The notes under the pieces: model-generated
The model's database searches: none
The model's input: the letters and a program-made list of their open reading frames with translations, nothing else
Told to the model about the DNA's origin: nothing
NCBI RefSeq assembly: GCF_000378045.1
Contig: NZ_KB899094.1
Span: forward strand, 24,018-88,017
DNA: 64,000 nt
Origin: Marinobacterium rhizophilum DSM 18822
Lineage (GTDB): Bacteria; Pseudomonadota; Gammaproteobacteria; Pseudomonadales; Balneatricaceae
Reading direction: 5' to 3'
Translations under genes and position numbers: made by a program
In this document: positions 1 through 8,897 of the stretch, piece by piece
How the letters are laid out: every line of letters starts with the position of its first letter
How positions within the stretch are numbered: position 1 is the stretch's first letter

Positions 1-960
1 ATCCTCTCCGGTGCGGTAATCGAACGCATTCGTCTGAGTGCCTTTCTTATTCTGGCGGCGATACTGGGGTCGGCCGTCTGGATCCTGGCCGCTGCCTGGG
101 GATGGCATCCGCAGGGCTGGCTGCTGACTGAGCTGGGCTATCACGATGTCGGTGCCTCCGGCGTAGTGCATGCGGTGGCGGGCTTCTTCGCCCTGGGCGT
201 GTTGCTGAACCTGGGCGCGCGCGTCGGCAAGTACGAAAACGGCACCCCAATGTACATTCCGCCCCATAACCTGCCCATGGCCCTGATCGGCCTGATGATG
301 ATTATCGTTGGCTTCTTCGGTTTCCTGGGCGGCTGCATCATCTTTAACGGTGGCGAGACTGGCTGGACCACCATCTATGGCAACCCGACCAACCTGTCTG
401 CCTTTGGTTTCAATACCCTGATGGGCTTTGCCGGCGGCGTGATCGGCGCCTATCTGGCCTCCCGCGAGCCGTTCTGGACCATGTCCGGCGGCCTGGCCGG
501 CATCATCACTGTGGCGGCTGGACTGGATCTCTACTACCCCGGCCTGACTTTCGTGCTGGCGGCCAGCGGCGGCGTACTGATGCCGATGATCGGTCGCAAG
601 CTCGAGAAAATGGGCGTCGATGATGCGGTCGGCGCCGTCGCGGTGCACGGCTTCTGCGGTTTCTACGGCGTGGTGCTGGTCGGGGTTTTCGCAGCGGGCT
701 TTCCAAACGTGGGCGAAGGCATGCCGTCCATCACCTTCAGCGGACAGGTCACCGGCGCCATCATCATGGCCCTCGTTGGCTTCATTCCGGGCTGGGGCAT
801 CTCCTGGGCGATGAAGAAATTCGGTGCGCTGCGGGTACCGCCGCAGGTTGAAGTGCTGGGTCTGGATCTGGTTGAAATCCCGGCCAGGCCCTACCCCGAA
901 TCGGTGCCGGCCCAGGCCATTGTCGAAAATACCCTGAAACCGGGCCAGGAAGTGGCCTGA
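1..960 (+). CDS. amt: Ammonium/methylammonium transporter Amt (5' end cut by window)
   Basis: The reading frame is open from base 1 and lacks the N-terminal part of the protein; 319 residues remain. It encodes the C-terminal membrane helices of an Amt/Rh channel, seen in segments such as GWHPQGW, the conserved histidine in VVHAVAGFF and the second pore histidine in VAVHGFCGF. The second Amt in this window (15445..16812) is about 455 aa and clearly paralogous. Amt proteins conduct ammonium and methylammonium across the inner membrane. Placement directly before an N-methylglutamate cluster suggests methylamine or ammonium uptake linked to that pathway, which is inference. A hairpin and a microprotein gene follow. 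Confidence 0.93.
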   Translation: MLSGAVIERIRLSAFLILAAILGSAVWILAAAWGWHPQGWLLTELGYHDVGASGVVHAVAGFFALGVLLNLGARVGKYENGTPMYIPPHNLPMALIGLMMIIVGFFGFLGGCIIFNGGETGWTTIYGNPTNLSAFGFNTLMGFAGGVIGAYLASREPFWTMSGGLAGIITVAAGLDLYYPGLTFVLAASGGVLMPMIGRKLEKMGVDDAVGAVAVHGFCGFYGVVLVGVFAAGFPNVGEGMPSITFSGQVTGAIIMALVGFIPGWGISWAMKKFGALRVPPQVEVLGLDLVEIPARPYPESVPAQAIVENTLKPGQEVA

Positions 961-967
961 TGACCCG

Positions 968-995
968 AGCCGGGTGGTGTTTGCATCACCCGGCT
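968..995 (+). terminator. Hairpin between amt and the microprotein gene
   Basis: AGCCGGGTG pairs with CACCCGGCT around a short loop, followed by TTTAATT. It begins 8 bases after the amt stop. The T run is weak, so it may be a leaky terminator or an mRNA-stabilising hairpin that sets the ratio of amt to the downstream microprotein. Confidence 0.45.
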
Positions 996-1042
996 TTAAT
1001 TCCTGCAATGAACCGGCGCCCTGCGCGCCACTGGAGACTGCG

Positions 1043-1210
1043 ATGAATACAAGTCCGATTACCAGTTGGGAAGGCGTGTCCGCATACTTCACCTTTGCTG
1101 ACAGCCCGACCGGCATCGCCATCAGCCTGGCTGCGGCGGTGGGGGTTTACCTGCTGCTGAACGCCACCATCATCCGTCACGAAAAGGCGTCATTCGACAA
1201 GCACAAGTAA
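1043..1210 (+). CDS. 55-aa Amt-associated membrane microprotein
   Basis: The short protein starts at MNTSPITSWEG, with a purine-rich stretch (CTGGAGACTG) upstream. It has a soluble N-terminus containing SAYFTFADSP, one hydrophobic segment at about residues 25-43, and a charged tail (HEKASFDKHK). A close relative of 54 aa lies directly after the other amt gene at 15278..15442 and shares SAYFTFAD and the HE..F..HK tail. Conservation of this pair next to two amt copies indicates a real gene and suggests a partner or modulator of the transporter. I do not recognise a named family. Confidence 0.8.
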   Translation: MNTSPITSWEGVSAYFTFADSPTGIAISLAAAVGVYLLLNATIIRHEKASFDKHK

Positions 1211-1355
1211 GTGTATCCAGGTGTTCGGCCGCTCGGTCGGGCACCTGTGCTGCGCAACCGGTTGTAGTGGCCGGTTCCTGTTCAGATTTTCAGCTACATC
1301 GGCCCGGAACCGCTCGGCGGTTCCGACAGGCCTACTTTATTTCAAGGAGAATAAC

Positions 1356-2486
1356 ATGGCTCAATCCTGGCGATTTTCCGCGCTGGCTGACCGTCATCGC
1401 GCCCTGGGGTCCAACCTCGAAGACTGGAACGGCATGGGCACGGCCTGGACCTATAACAGCGAGCTGGCGGATGAGCATGAGGCGATTCGCACCCGTGCCG
1501 GCCTGATGGATGTTTCGGGCCTGAAAAAGGTGCATTACGTGGGGCCCCATGCCGAAAGCCTGCTCGAATACGCCACGACGCGCGATATCTCCAAGCTCTA
1601 TCCCGGTAAGTCGGTGTATGCCTCCATGCTTAACGAGGCCGGTAAATTTGTCGATGACTGCATCGTCTATCGCACCGGGCCCAATGCGTTCATGGTGGTG
1701 CACGGTACCGGTAGCGGGCATGAAATGCTGGTGCGCTCGGCCCAGGGGCGCCAGGTAGCAATACTGTTTGATGACGATATGCACGACCTGTCACTGCAGG
1801 GGCCGCTGGCGGTGAATTTTCTCGCCGAGTACGTGCCGGGGATTCGCGACCTGCCGTATTTCCATCACCTGCAGACGCGGCTGTTTGACCGCCCGGTGAT
1901 GATCTCCCGCACCGGCTACACCGGCGAGCGCGGCTACGAGATCTTCTGCAAGGCGGCCGACGCACCGGTTATCTGGGATTCGATTGTCGAGAAGGGACGG
2001 GCCATGGGGATTGTGCCCTGTTCGTTCACGGCACTGGACTGGCTGCGAGTCGAAAGTTCACTGCTGTTCTTCCCGTACGACAATTCAGAGATGTACCCCT
2101 TCGCCGACCAGCCGGCGGGCGACACGCTGTGGGAGCTCGGGCTCGATTTCACGGTCTCCAGGGACAAGACGGAGTTTCGTGGCGCAACGGAGCACTTCAG
2201 GCTCAAGGGCAAGGAGCGCTTCAGGATTTTTGGCGTCATGCTCGAGGGGGATCAGGCTGCGGAAGCCGGCGATACCCTGCATGTCGACGGCACGGAGGTC
2301 GGCGTGATTACCTGTGGCATGTATTCGCGCCTGACCGGCAAGTCGATGGCCATTGCCCGCATGAAGGTGGATTGTGCCGAGCAGGGCATGCCGCTGCAGG
2401 TGCAGGGCAGCCTCGACGTCGGCGCCATTGCCCATACGCTGCCCTTCGATGACCCGGAGAAAAAGAAGCGCACTGCCAGGGGCTGA
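1356..2486 (+). CDS. GcvT-like tetrahydrofolate-dependent aminomethyltransferase family protein
   Basis: The 376-aa product starts at MAQSWRFSAL after the ribosome site AAGGAG. It resembles the glycine-cleavage T protein and related demethylases (DmdA type): GLMDVSGLKKV, RTGYTGERGYEIF and ALDWLRVESSL correspond to conserved GcvT segments, with the usual C-terminal barrel at about residues 290-370. No other glycine-cleavage genes are adjacent. It lies between amt and the regulator of the methylamine cluster, so it probably transfers a one-carbon unit from a methylated amine to tetrahydrofolate. The substrate cannot be read from the sequence. A terminator follows. Confidence 0.8.
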   Translation: MAQSWRFSALADRHRALGSNLEDWNGMGTAWTYNSELADEHEAIRTRAGLMDVSGLKKVHYVGPHAESLLEYATTRDISKLYPGKSVYASMLNEAGKFVDDCIVYRTGPNAFMVVHGTGSGHEMLVRSAQGRQVAILFDDDMHDLSLQGPLAVNFLAEYVPGIRDLPYFHHLQTRLFDRPVMISRTGYTGERGYEIFCKAADAPVIWDSIVEKGRAMGIVPCSFTALDWLRVESSLLFFPYDNSEMYPFADQPAGDTLWELGLDFTVSRDKTEFRGATEHFRLKGKERFRIFGVMLEGDQAAEAGDTLHVDGTEVGVITCGMYSRLTGKSMAIARMKVDCAEQGMPLQVQGSLDVGAIAHTLPFDDPEKKKRTARG

Positions 2487-2505
2487 GTTCATTCTTGCCC
2501 CCATC

Positions 2506-2542
2506 GAGCCCGAAGCATGTTGCGTGCGTCGGGCTTTTTATT
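2506..2542 (+). terminator. Rho-independent terminator after the gcvT-like gene
   Basis: GAGCCCGA and TCGGGCTTTTTATT form a GC-rich stem with a following T run, 20 bases after the stop codon. Confidence 0.8.
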
Positions 2543-2683
2543 GCGCGCACGTCAGAGTCACATTCCCGGCGGGCACGCCGGTCCTACGAGGGGAGAAGTC
2601 CCGCAGGCGCGGCGCCTCGCCGCGAACAGGCCTTGCGCGGTAGCGAAGGACGTTCCTTGCCGGAGCGCCGCTCCCAATCAAGG

Positions 2684-2724
2684 CCGTGCTTCCGTGCTTC
2701 CGTGCTTCCGTGCTTCCGTGCATC
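2684..2724. repeat. Octamer tandem repeat CCGTGCTT, five units
   Basis: Four consecutive CCGTGCTT units are followed by a variant CCGTGCAT. They lie between the terminator at 2542 and the 3' end of the regulator gene. The sequence just before it (2560-2680) is rich in short GC palindromes of the REP type. Confidence 0.8.
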
Positions 2725-2741
2725 CGTTCACCGAACCCAAC

Positions 2742-3335
2742 TCAATCCTCGTCGTAATGGATGACCGACAGCAGCTGGATCGGTACTTCGCGCAGCAATT
2801 CCGGTCCGTGCGGTACCTCGGCATCGAAGGAAAGGGCGTCACCGGGTTCCATCTCATAAAGATGGTTGCCGTGGCGGTACTGGATGCGCCCCTGCAGCAG
2901 GTAAATGAACTCCTGACCCGGATGCGAAAAGGTCGGGAACACCTCGGCGGCATCGTCCATGGTGATCAGGAAGGGCTCGTAACTTTTCTTTTTACCGCGA
3001 TGGTAGCTCAGCAACTGGTAGGTGTGACCTTTCTCGGTACCGCGGCGCACCACCTCCATGCCTTCACCTGCCTTGACCAGCTGAGCACTGCCGGTGGGGC
3101 GGTCGTAGTCGCTGAACAGCTGCGAAATCGACAGTCCGATAGCGTCGCACAGGCGGTTGAGGGTATCGAGGCTGGTGGAGACCTGGGCATTTTCGATCTT
3201 GCTGATCATGCCCTGGCTGAGTCCGGCGATTCGCGCCACATCGGTGATCTTGAGCCCCTGTTCCGAGCGTTTCTGTTTCACCTTCATGGCGATGTACTGC
3301 TCCAGCTGGAGCTTCGGGTTCTGCGCTTCATTCAT
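2742..3335 (-). CDS. XRE-family regulator with C-terminal cupin domain
   Basis: The 197-aa protein has a helix-turn-helix at about residues 18-70 (KITDVARIAGLSQGMISKIE) and a cupin at about 115-190 (HPGQEFIYLLQGRIQY, EPGDALSFDAEVPHG). This architecture is typical of regulators of amine, sugar or amino acid catabolism, in which the cupin senses a small ligand. It is divergent from purU across an AT-rich 250-bp gap, so it most likely controls the methylamine operon and itself. Whether it activates or represses cannot be told. Confidence 0.88.
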   Translation of the reverse strand: MNEAQNPKLQLEQYIAMKVKQKRSEQGLKITDVARIAGLSQGMISKIENAQVSTSLDTLNRLCDAIGLSISQLFSDYDRPTGSAQLVKAGEGMEVVRRGTEKGHTYQLLSYHRGKKKSYEPFLITMDDAAEVFPTFSHPGQEFIYLLQGRIQYRHGNHLYEMEPGDALSFDAEVPHGPELLREVPIQLLSVIHYDED

Positions 3336-3585
3336 GATGACGTTGCTCTTTATCAGTGCAGCTCTGTGACAGGTTGGTGCATCTTTTCGGGCCTGTCGGG
3401 CTCGATTTCAGAGCAGCTGACCCGCTCTGCGTATTCCTCATGAGAAAAAATATTTCTTTATAGTAACCAAATCAACAGTTTAGGGCATCTTCGCATTTTT
3501 TGCCTGGAGCCTTTAAAAGTTGGCAAAGAGATTGCTTTATCTTTGGTAATAAAAATTTCCTGCTAAGAAAATTAGGAGCAAGCAC
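3336..3585. promoter_or_regulatory. Divergent control region between the XRE-cupin gene and purU
   Basis: This 250-bp AT-rich gap separates two divergent genes and must hold both promoters. AT-rich stretches lie at 3445-3475 and 3530-3570. The purU ribosome site TTAGGAG sits just before 3586. No operator could be assigned with confidence. Confidence 0.5.
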
Positions 3586-4458
3586 ATGGCTAACGATATT
3601 GAAAGTGCCCGCAAGTACCGCCTTACGATCTCCTGTCCCGATCGTGTCGGGATTGTCTCGACAGTGACGCAGTTTCTCTCCGCGCACAATGGCTGGATCA
3701 ATGAGGCCCATCAGTTTGCCGATACTGAAACCTGCACCTTCTTCATGCGCTACGAAGTGCTGGCCGACTCGCTGCCGTTCGATCTCGAAACGTTGAAAGC
3801 GAAATTCGCGCCAGTTGCCAAAGAATTCGACATGCAGTGGCAGATTACCGATTCGTCGGTGAAAAAGCGCGTGCTGCTGATGGTCTCCAAAGAGGCGCAC
3901 TGCCTGTCCGATCTGCTGTACCGCTGGCGCAGTGGCGACATGCCGTTCGAGATTCCCTGCGTGTTGTCCAACCACGATGATCTGCGTCCCTACGTGGAGT
4001 TCCACGATATTCCCTATATTCACCTGCCCGTGGACAAGGATAACAAGGAGCCGCATTTCCGGGCCATCAAGGAGCAGATTGCAGCGGCCGATGCCGATGT
4101 GATCGTGCTGGCGCGCTACATGCAGATATTGCCGGAAGACCTCTGCGAGCTTTACCCCTCAAGGATCATCAACATTCACCACAGCTTCCTGCCGTCCTTT
4201 ATCGGCGCGCGGCCGTATCACCAGGCCGGCGTGCGCGGCGTCAAGCAGATCGGCGCGACCTGTCACTACGTGACCTCGGAACTCGATGGCGGCCCGATCA
4301 TCGAGCAGGACGTGCATCGCGTGACCCATCACAACACAACCAGCGACATGGTGCGTATCGGCAAGGATGTCGAGAAGGCAGTGCTGGCCCGCGGCCTTCG
4401 GTACCACATCGAGGATCGCGTACTGGTGTACGGCAATAAAACCGTCGTTTTTGCCTGA
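3586..4458 (+). CDS. purU: Formyltetrahydrofolate deformylase
   Basis: The 290-aa product has an N-terminal ACT domain (about residues 10-80, beginning RLTISCPDRVGIVSTV) and a formyltransferase-type hydrolase domain with NIHHSFLPSF and GARPYHQAG. PurU hydrolyses 10-formyl-tetrahydrofolate to formate and tetrahydrofolate. As first gene of the methylamine operon, it would regenerate folate and release the methyl-derived carbon as formate after oxidation by FolD, encoded at the operon's far end. The ribosome site TTAGGAG supports this start. Confidence 0.95.
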   Translation: MANDIESARKYRLTISCPDRVGIVSTVTQFLSAHNGWINEAHQFADTETCTFFMRYEVLADSLPFDLETLKAKFAPVAKEFDMQWQITDSSVKKRVLLMVSKEAHCLSDLLYRWRSGDMPFEIPCVLSNHDDLRPYVEFHDIPYIHLPVDKDNKEPHFRAIKEQIAAADADVIVLARYMQILPEDLCELYPSRIINIHHSFLPSFIGARPYHQAGVRGVKQIGATCHYVTSELDGGPIIEQDVHRVTHHNTTSDMVRIGKDVEKAVLARGLRYHIEDRVLVYGNKTVVFA

Positions 4459-4486
4459 TAGCCGTTTAGTTTAACAGGAGAGCAAC

Positions 4487-5728
4487 ATGCCCTGGCGCTT
4501 ATTGAAATACGGCCTGAAGAAGACGCATGACGAACCGCGTTTCTTTCCCGCAGCCAAACCGCTCAAATCCGGCTACGACGTCGTCATCATCGGCGGCGGC
4601 GGGCACGGCATGGCCTGCGCCTACTATCTGGCCAAGGAACATGGCATCACCAACGTTGCGGTGCTCGAGCAGGGGTATATCGGTGGCGGTAACACCGGGC
4701 GCAACACCACCATTGTGCGCTCCAACTACCTGACCCCCGAGGGCGTGCGGTTTTACGACACCAGCCTCAAGCTGTTCGAGGACCTGTCGGACGATTTCGA
4801 TCTGAATATTTTCTATTCGACCCGGGGCCATTTCACCCTGGCGCACACCGACAGCGCGCTGCGCACCATGCGCTGGCGCGCCGAAGTGAACAAGCGCCAC
4901 GGTATCGACAGCGAGGTGGTGGACCGCGAGTTTATCGCCCGCGAAGTGCCGTACATGGATCTTGACTGCGCCGGTCACAGTGCCGTGCAGGGTGCGCTCT
5001 ACCATGCGCCGGGAGCGGTGGCGCGTCACGATGCGGTGGCCTGGGGTTACGCCCGTGGTGCCTACAACCGCGGTGTCGAGATTCACCAGAAAACCCGTGT
5101 CACCGAGATCCGTACGCAGGGCGACCAGGTGGTGGGTGTACAGACCGACCGCGGCTTTATCAGCTGCAACAGGGTGATCTCGATGGTGGCCGGCTCTACG
5201 CCCCGCATCACCGAGATGGTCGGGCTGCGCACGCCCATCGAGATCTTTCCGCTGCAGGCCTGCGTGTCGGAGCCGGTCAAGCCGTTCATGGATACCATCG
5301 TCGTCTCAGGCAGCCTGCACGTGTATGTCAGCCAGTCGTCCCGTGGCGAAATGGTCATGGGCGCTTCGGTGGACCCCTCGGTGCTGCACTCAACCCGCTC
5401 AAGCTTCGATTTCGTCGAGGGCCTGACCGACAAGATGCTGGACCTGTTCCCGTTCATGAGCCGCATGAAGGTCATGCGCCAGTGGGCCGGCATGAGCGAC
5501 ATCACGCCGGACTTCGCGCCGATCATGGGCAAGACACCGATTAAGGGTTTTTACCTCGATGGGGGCTGGGGCACCTGGGGCTTCAAGGCCACGCCCGTCA
5601 GTGGCAAGACCATGGCCTGGACAATTGCCCACGACAAGACACACGAACTGATCGAGCCCTTCCGGCTGTCCCGTTTCGCCGACTTCGACCTGGTCGGCGA
5701 GAAGGGTGCGGCATCGGTCGGGCACTGA
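4487..5728 (+). CDS. mgdA: N-methylglutamate dehydrogenase subunit A (sarcosine oxidase beta-like)
   Basis: The 413-aa FAD-dependent oxidoreductase of the DadA/SoxB type has a dinucleotide-binding site at about residues 30-60 (VVIIGGGGHGMACAYYLA) and GGNTGRNTTIVRSNY, a flavin-site signature of heterotetrameric sarcosine oxidase beta subunits. The DGGWGTWGFKATP segment lies near the C-terminus. The order beta-delta-alpha-gamma matches both sarcosine oxidase and N-methylglutamate dehydrogenase. Adjacent gmaS and mgsABC make the latter function more likely: oxidative cleavage of N-methylglutamate to glutamate plus a one-carbon unit on tetrahydrofolate. A ribosome site (ACAGGAG) precedes the start. 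Confidence 0.85.
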   Translation: MPWRLLKYGLKKTHDEPRFFPAAKPLKSGYDVVIIGGGGHGMACAYYLAKEHGITNVAVLEQGYIGGGNTGRNTTIVRSNYLTPEGVRFYDTSLKLFEDLSDDFDLNIFYSTRGHFTLAHTDSALRTMRWRAEVNKRHGIDSEVVDREFIAREVPYMDLDCAGHSAVQGALYHAPGAVARHDAVAWGYARGAYNRGVEIHQKTRVTEIRTQGDQVVGVQTDRGFISCNRVISMVAGSTPRITEMVGLRTPIEIFPLQACVSEPVKPFMDTIVVSGSLHVYVSQSSRGEMVMGASVDPSVLHSTRSSFDFVEGLTDKMLDLFPFMSRMKVMRQWAGMSDITPDFAPIMGKTPIKGFYLDGGWGTWGFKATPVSGKTMAWTIAHDKTHELIEPFRLSRFADFDLVGEKGAASVGH

Positions 5729-5737
5729 GGAGGGGTT

Positions 5738-6004
5738 ATGAAACTGTTCGATTGTCCCGTGATCGGCAAGCGCCCGATCAGTGAGTTCGATTACTGCGGC
5801 GAGGTACGCCGGCCGCCGCTGGATGCCGACGAGACGGCCTGGGCGGACTTTGTCTTCAACCGTAACGGCGCGCCCCAGGTGCTGCGCGAATGGTGGTACC
5901 ACCGGCCGACCGGGCGCTGGTACATCATGGAGCGCGACACCCTGAAGGATGAAGTGCAGCGTTTTATTGACCCGCAGGAGGTGCGTTATGACATCCCGGC
6001 TTGA
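5738..6004 (+). CDS. mgdB: N-methylglutamate dehydrogenase subunit B (sarcosine oxidase delta-like)
   Basis: The 88-aa protein matches SoxD in size, place and motifs: DCPVIGKRPISEFDY, W..HRPTGRW and ERDTLKDEV. Classical SoxD binds zinc through CxxC near residue 6 and a HxxxC motif. Here the first cysteine (Cys6) and the histidine are present, but the second position of each pair is Ile and Gly/Arg. The zinc site is therefore probably lost or altered. It overlaps the next gene by 17 bases and starts after GAGGAGG, consistent with tight operon coupling. Confidence 0.82.
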   Translation: MKLFDCPVIGKRPISEFDYCGEVRRPPLDADETAWADFVFNRNGAPQVLREWWYHRPTGRWYIMERDTLKDEVQRFIDPQEVRYDIPA

Positions 6005-8897
6005 TCCGCAACCGCTGGAATGGCTCGATCGCAACGAGACCTACCGTTTCACCTTTGAGGGCCAGGCCTATACCGGCTTTCGCGGTGACAGTGTGACCTC
6101 GGCGCTGCTGGCCTGTGGCCAGACGCTGCTGGGGCGCAGTTTCAAGTACCACCGTCCACGCGGTGCCCTGACACTGGCCAACCACGACGTCAATGCACTG
6201 ATGCAGAGTGCGGACGCCACCAATATCCGCGCCGATGTGACGCCGCTGCAAGCGGGGCTGGATTTGCGGGCGTGCAACGTCAACGGCACGCTTGTAAACG
6301 ATCGCGACCGCTTTATCGAGCGCCTGTCGGCCTTCCTGCCGGTGGGGTTTTACTACAAGACGTTCCACAAGCCCAAGCGCTTCTTCCCGTTCTGGGAGCG
6401 CAAGATCCGCGAAAAGGCGGGCCTTGGCAGCATTGATACCCGCTGGACGGCCAGGCGTCAGGCCAAGTCCTACGGCTTCTGCGACCTGTTGGTCATTGGT
6501 GCCGGCGCCTCCGGCATGCAGGCGGCGCTCACCGCGGCCGACGCCGGGCTCGATGTCGTGCTGGTGGATGAAAACCCCCGCATCGGCGGCAGCCTGGACT
6601 ATCAGCTGGCGAACGACGCCGATGCGGCGCCCGTGCGCGAACGCCTTAAGACGGGCGTTGAGGGGCACGCCAATATCCGCGTGTTGCCGTCGCACTACGC
6701 CGCCGGCTGGTACACCGATCACTATGTGCCGCTGTCTGGGCCGACGGGCATCATCAAGATGCGCGCCGGCGCCGTGATCAGCGCCACCGGGGTAATGGAG
6801 CAGCCGTCGGTGTTCCGCTTTAACGACCTGCCCGGCGTGATGATGGCTTCCGGCGCGCAGCGCCTGATCGCCCGTCATGCGATCAGGCCGGGCAAGCGCG
6901 CGGTGGTGCTGAGCGCCAACGGCGAAGGCTATCGTGCCGCCTTGGACCTGCTGCAGGCCGGTATCGACGTGGCGGCGGTGGTGGATCTGGAACAGGGGGC
7001 CGAACGCGGCCACTGGGCGTCCCAGCTGGCAGCGGCGCGCATTCCGGTCATCGAGGGGCACGCGATCTACGAAGCCCAGGGCAAGGGGCGGTTGGAGCGC
7101 GTCATTGTTGCGCCGTTCGATGGCCATCGCTGCAACCCGGCAACCGCCCGCGAGATCCCCTGCGATCTGCTGCTGATGAGTGTGGGCTGGGCGCCCGCGT
7201 CACAGCTGCTCTATCAGGCCGGCGCCAGGCTGGCGTACGACGACACACTGCAGCAGCTGCTGCCACAGCAGTTGCCCGCCGGCATTTTCGCCTGCGGCCG
7301 CCTTAATGGCGCCTTCAGCCTCGAGCAGCGCCTGGCAGACGGCCAGCGTGCGGCAAAAGATGCCTGTGCCCATCTGCGCGGTGAAAGCCTGCAGCCGGAT
7401 CTCGCAGCCTGTCGCGACACACGCGCACACAGCCACCCCTGGCCGATCATTGAACATCCCAGGGGCAAGAACTTCATCGACTTTGACGAAGACCTGCAGC
7501 TCAAGGATCTGGTCAACGCGGCAAAGGAAGGCTTTGACAATATCGAACTGATAAAGCGCTTCTCGACCATCGGCATGGGGCCGAGCCAGGGCAAACACAG
7601 CAACATGAACGGCATTCGAGTGCTGGCCTCGGTGATTGGTCGCAGCATCGACGAGACCGGATCGACCACGGCAAGGCCGATGTTCCATCCGGTGCCGGTC
7701 AGCGACCTGGCGGGACGCCGTTTTCGCCCCGAGCGCCTGAGCGCGCTGCATGATCGTCACTTGGGCCTTGGCGCGCAGATGATGGAAGCCGGCGCCTGGT
7801 TGCGTCCGGAGTACTACGGTATGCCGGACCAGCGCGAGCCGTCGATTCTGCGCGAAGTGCAGGCCGTGCGCACCGCGCTGGGCCTGATCGATGTCTCGAC
7901 GCTCGGCAAGATCGAGGTGATGGGGCCGGATGCCGCCAAGCTGCTCGATGGCAGCTACACCATGCGCATGTCGACCATCAGAACGGGTATGACTCGCTAC
8001 GCGCTGATGGTCGACGACAGCGGCGTGATCGTCGATGACGGCATCGTTGGCCGTGTGGCCGAGGATCGCTTCTATGTCACCGCCACCACCAGTCACAGTG
8101 AGGCCACCTACCGTACCCTGTCGCGCCATATCGTCGAGTGGGGTCTCGATGTCCGGCTGGTGAACCGCACCGGCGTGCTGGCGGCCATGAACCTGGCCGG
8201 TCCCCATGCCCGCCAGTTGCTGGCGCCGCTGACCGACATCGACCTTGCCGAAGACGCATTCCCTTATCTGGGCATGCGTGAAGGGCAGCTCTGCGGCATT
8301 CCTGTACGGCTGATCCGGGTCGGCTTCGTCGGCGAACTGGGTTACGAGATTCACCTGCCGGTTGATGCGGCCGCCACACTATGGGACCGCCTGATGAGCG
8401 CCGGTGCCGAATTCGGTATTCGTCCGTTCGGCGTTGAAGCCCAGCGCGTGCTGCGCCTTGAAAAGGGTCACATCATCGTCGGTCAGGACACCGATGGCCT
8501 GACCAATCCGTTCGAGGCCGCCATGGCCTGGGCCGTGCCGCTCAAGAGCAAGCCTTACTTTGTTGGCCGCCCATCGCTGGCGCTGCTGAAGGCGCGCTGC
8601 AGTCGCAAGCTTATCGGCTTTCGGTTGCCCAAGGGCTACAGCGGCGAAAGGCCCAAGGAGTGTCATCTCATTATCGAGAACGGCGAGATGGCCGGACGCA
8701 TCACCAGCATCGCCTACAGCCCGAGTCTTGGGCAGCTGATCGGCTTGGCGATGGTTGACCTGCCGCTGGCCGAGGCTTCGCTGTCGCTGAGCGTCTGTGT
8801 CGACAGCGGCGACCTGATTCAGATCGAACCCTGCGCGCTGCCGTTCTACGACGCCGAAGGCAAACGACAAACCGCAGATCTTACGGAGGTGGCCTGA
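5988..8897 (+). CDS. mgdC: N-methylglutamate dehydrogenase subunit C (sarcosine oxidase alpha-like)
   Basis: The 969-aa protein starts at MTSRLDPQ after AGGAGG. The N-terminal 2Fe-2S-ferredoxin-like region of SoxA (about residues 15-100, with FKYHRPRGALT) is followed by a pyridine-nucleotide/FAD-binding domain with GAGASGMQAA near residue 170. A C-terminal GcvT-like folate domain runs from about residue 600 to the end (GLIDVSTLGKIEVMGPDAA, RVGFVGELGYEIHLP). In sarcosine oxidase this subunit carries NAD and folate and captures the methylene group as 5,10-methylene-tetrahydrofolate. Neighbours indicate the N-methylglutamate version. Confidence 0.88.
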   Translation: MTSRLDPQPLEWLDRNETYRFTFEGQAYTGFRGDSVTSALLACGQTLLGRSFKYHRPRGALTLANHDVNALMQSADATNIRADVTPLQAGLDLRACNVNGTLVNDRDRFIERLSAFLPVGFYYKTFHKPKRFFPFWERKIREKAGLGSIDTRWTARRQAKSYGFCDLLVIGAGASGMQAALTAADAGLDVVLVDENPRIGGSLDYQLANDADAAPVRERLKTGVEGHANIRVLPSHYAAGWYTDHYVPLSGPTGIIKMRAGAVISATGVMEQPSVFRFNDLPGVMMASGAQRLIARHAIRPGKRAVVLSANGEGYRAALDLLQAGIDVAAVVDLEQGAERGHWASQLAAARIPVIEGHAIYEAQGKGRLERVIVAPFDGHRCNPATAREIPCDLLLMSVGWAPASQLLYQAGARLAYDDTLQQLLPQQLPAGIFACGRLNGAFSLEQRLADGQRAAKDACAHLRGESLQPDLAACRDTRAHSHPWPIIEHPRGKNFIDFDEDLQLKDLVNAAKEGFDNIELIKRFSTIGMGPSQGKHSNMNGIRVLASVIGRSIDETGSTTARPMFHPVPVSDLAGRRFRPERLSALHDRHLGLGAQMMEAGAWLRPEYYGMPDQREPSILREVQAVRTALGLIDVSTLGKIEVMGPDAAKLLDGSYTMRMSTIRTGMTRYALMVDDSGVIVDDGIVGRVAEDRFYVTATTSHSEATYRTLSRHIVEWGLDVRLVNRTGVLAAMNLAGPHARQLLAPLTDIDLAEDAFPYLGMREGQLCGIPVRLIRVGFVGELGYEIHLPVDAAATLWDRLMSAGAEFGIRPFGVEAQRVLRLEKGHIIVGQDTDGLTNPFEAAMAWAVPLKSKPYFVGRPSLALLKARCSRKLIGFRLPKGYSGERPKECHLIIENGEMAGRITSIAYSPSLGQLIGLAMVDLPLAEASLSLSVCVDSGDLIQIEPCALPFYDAEGKRQTADLTEVA

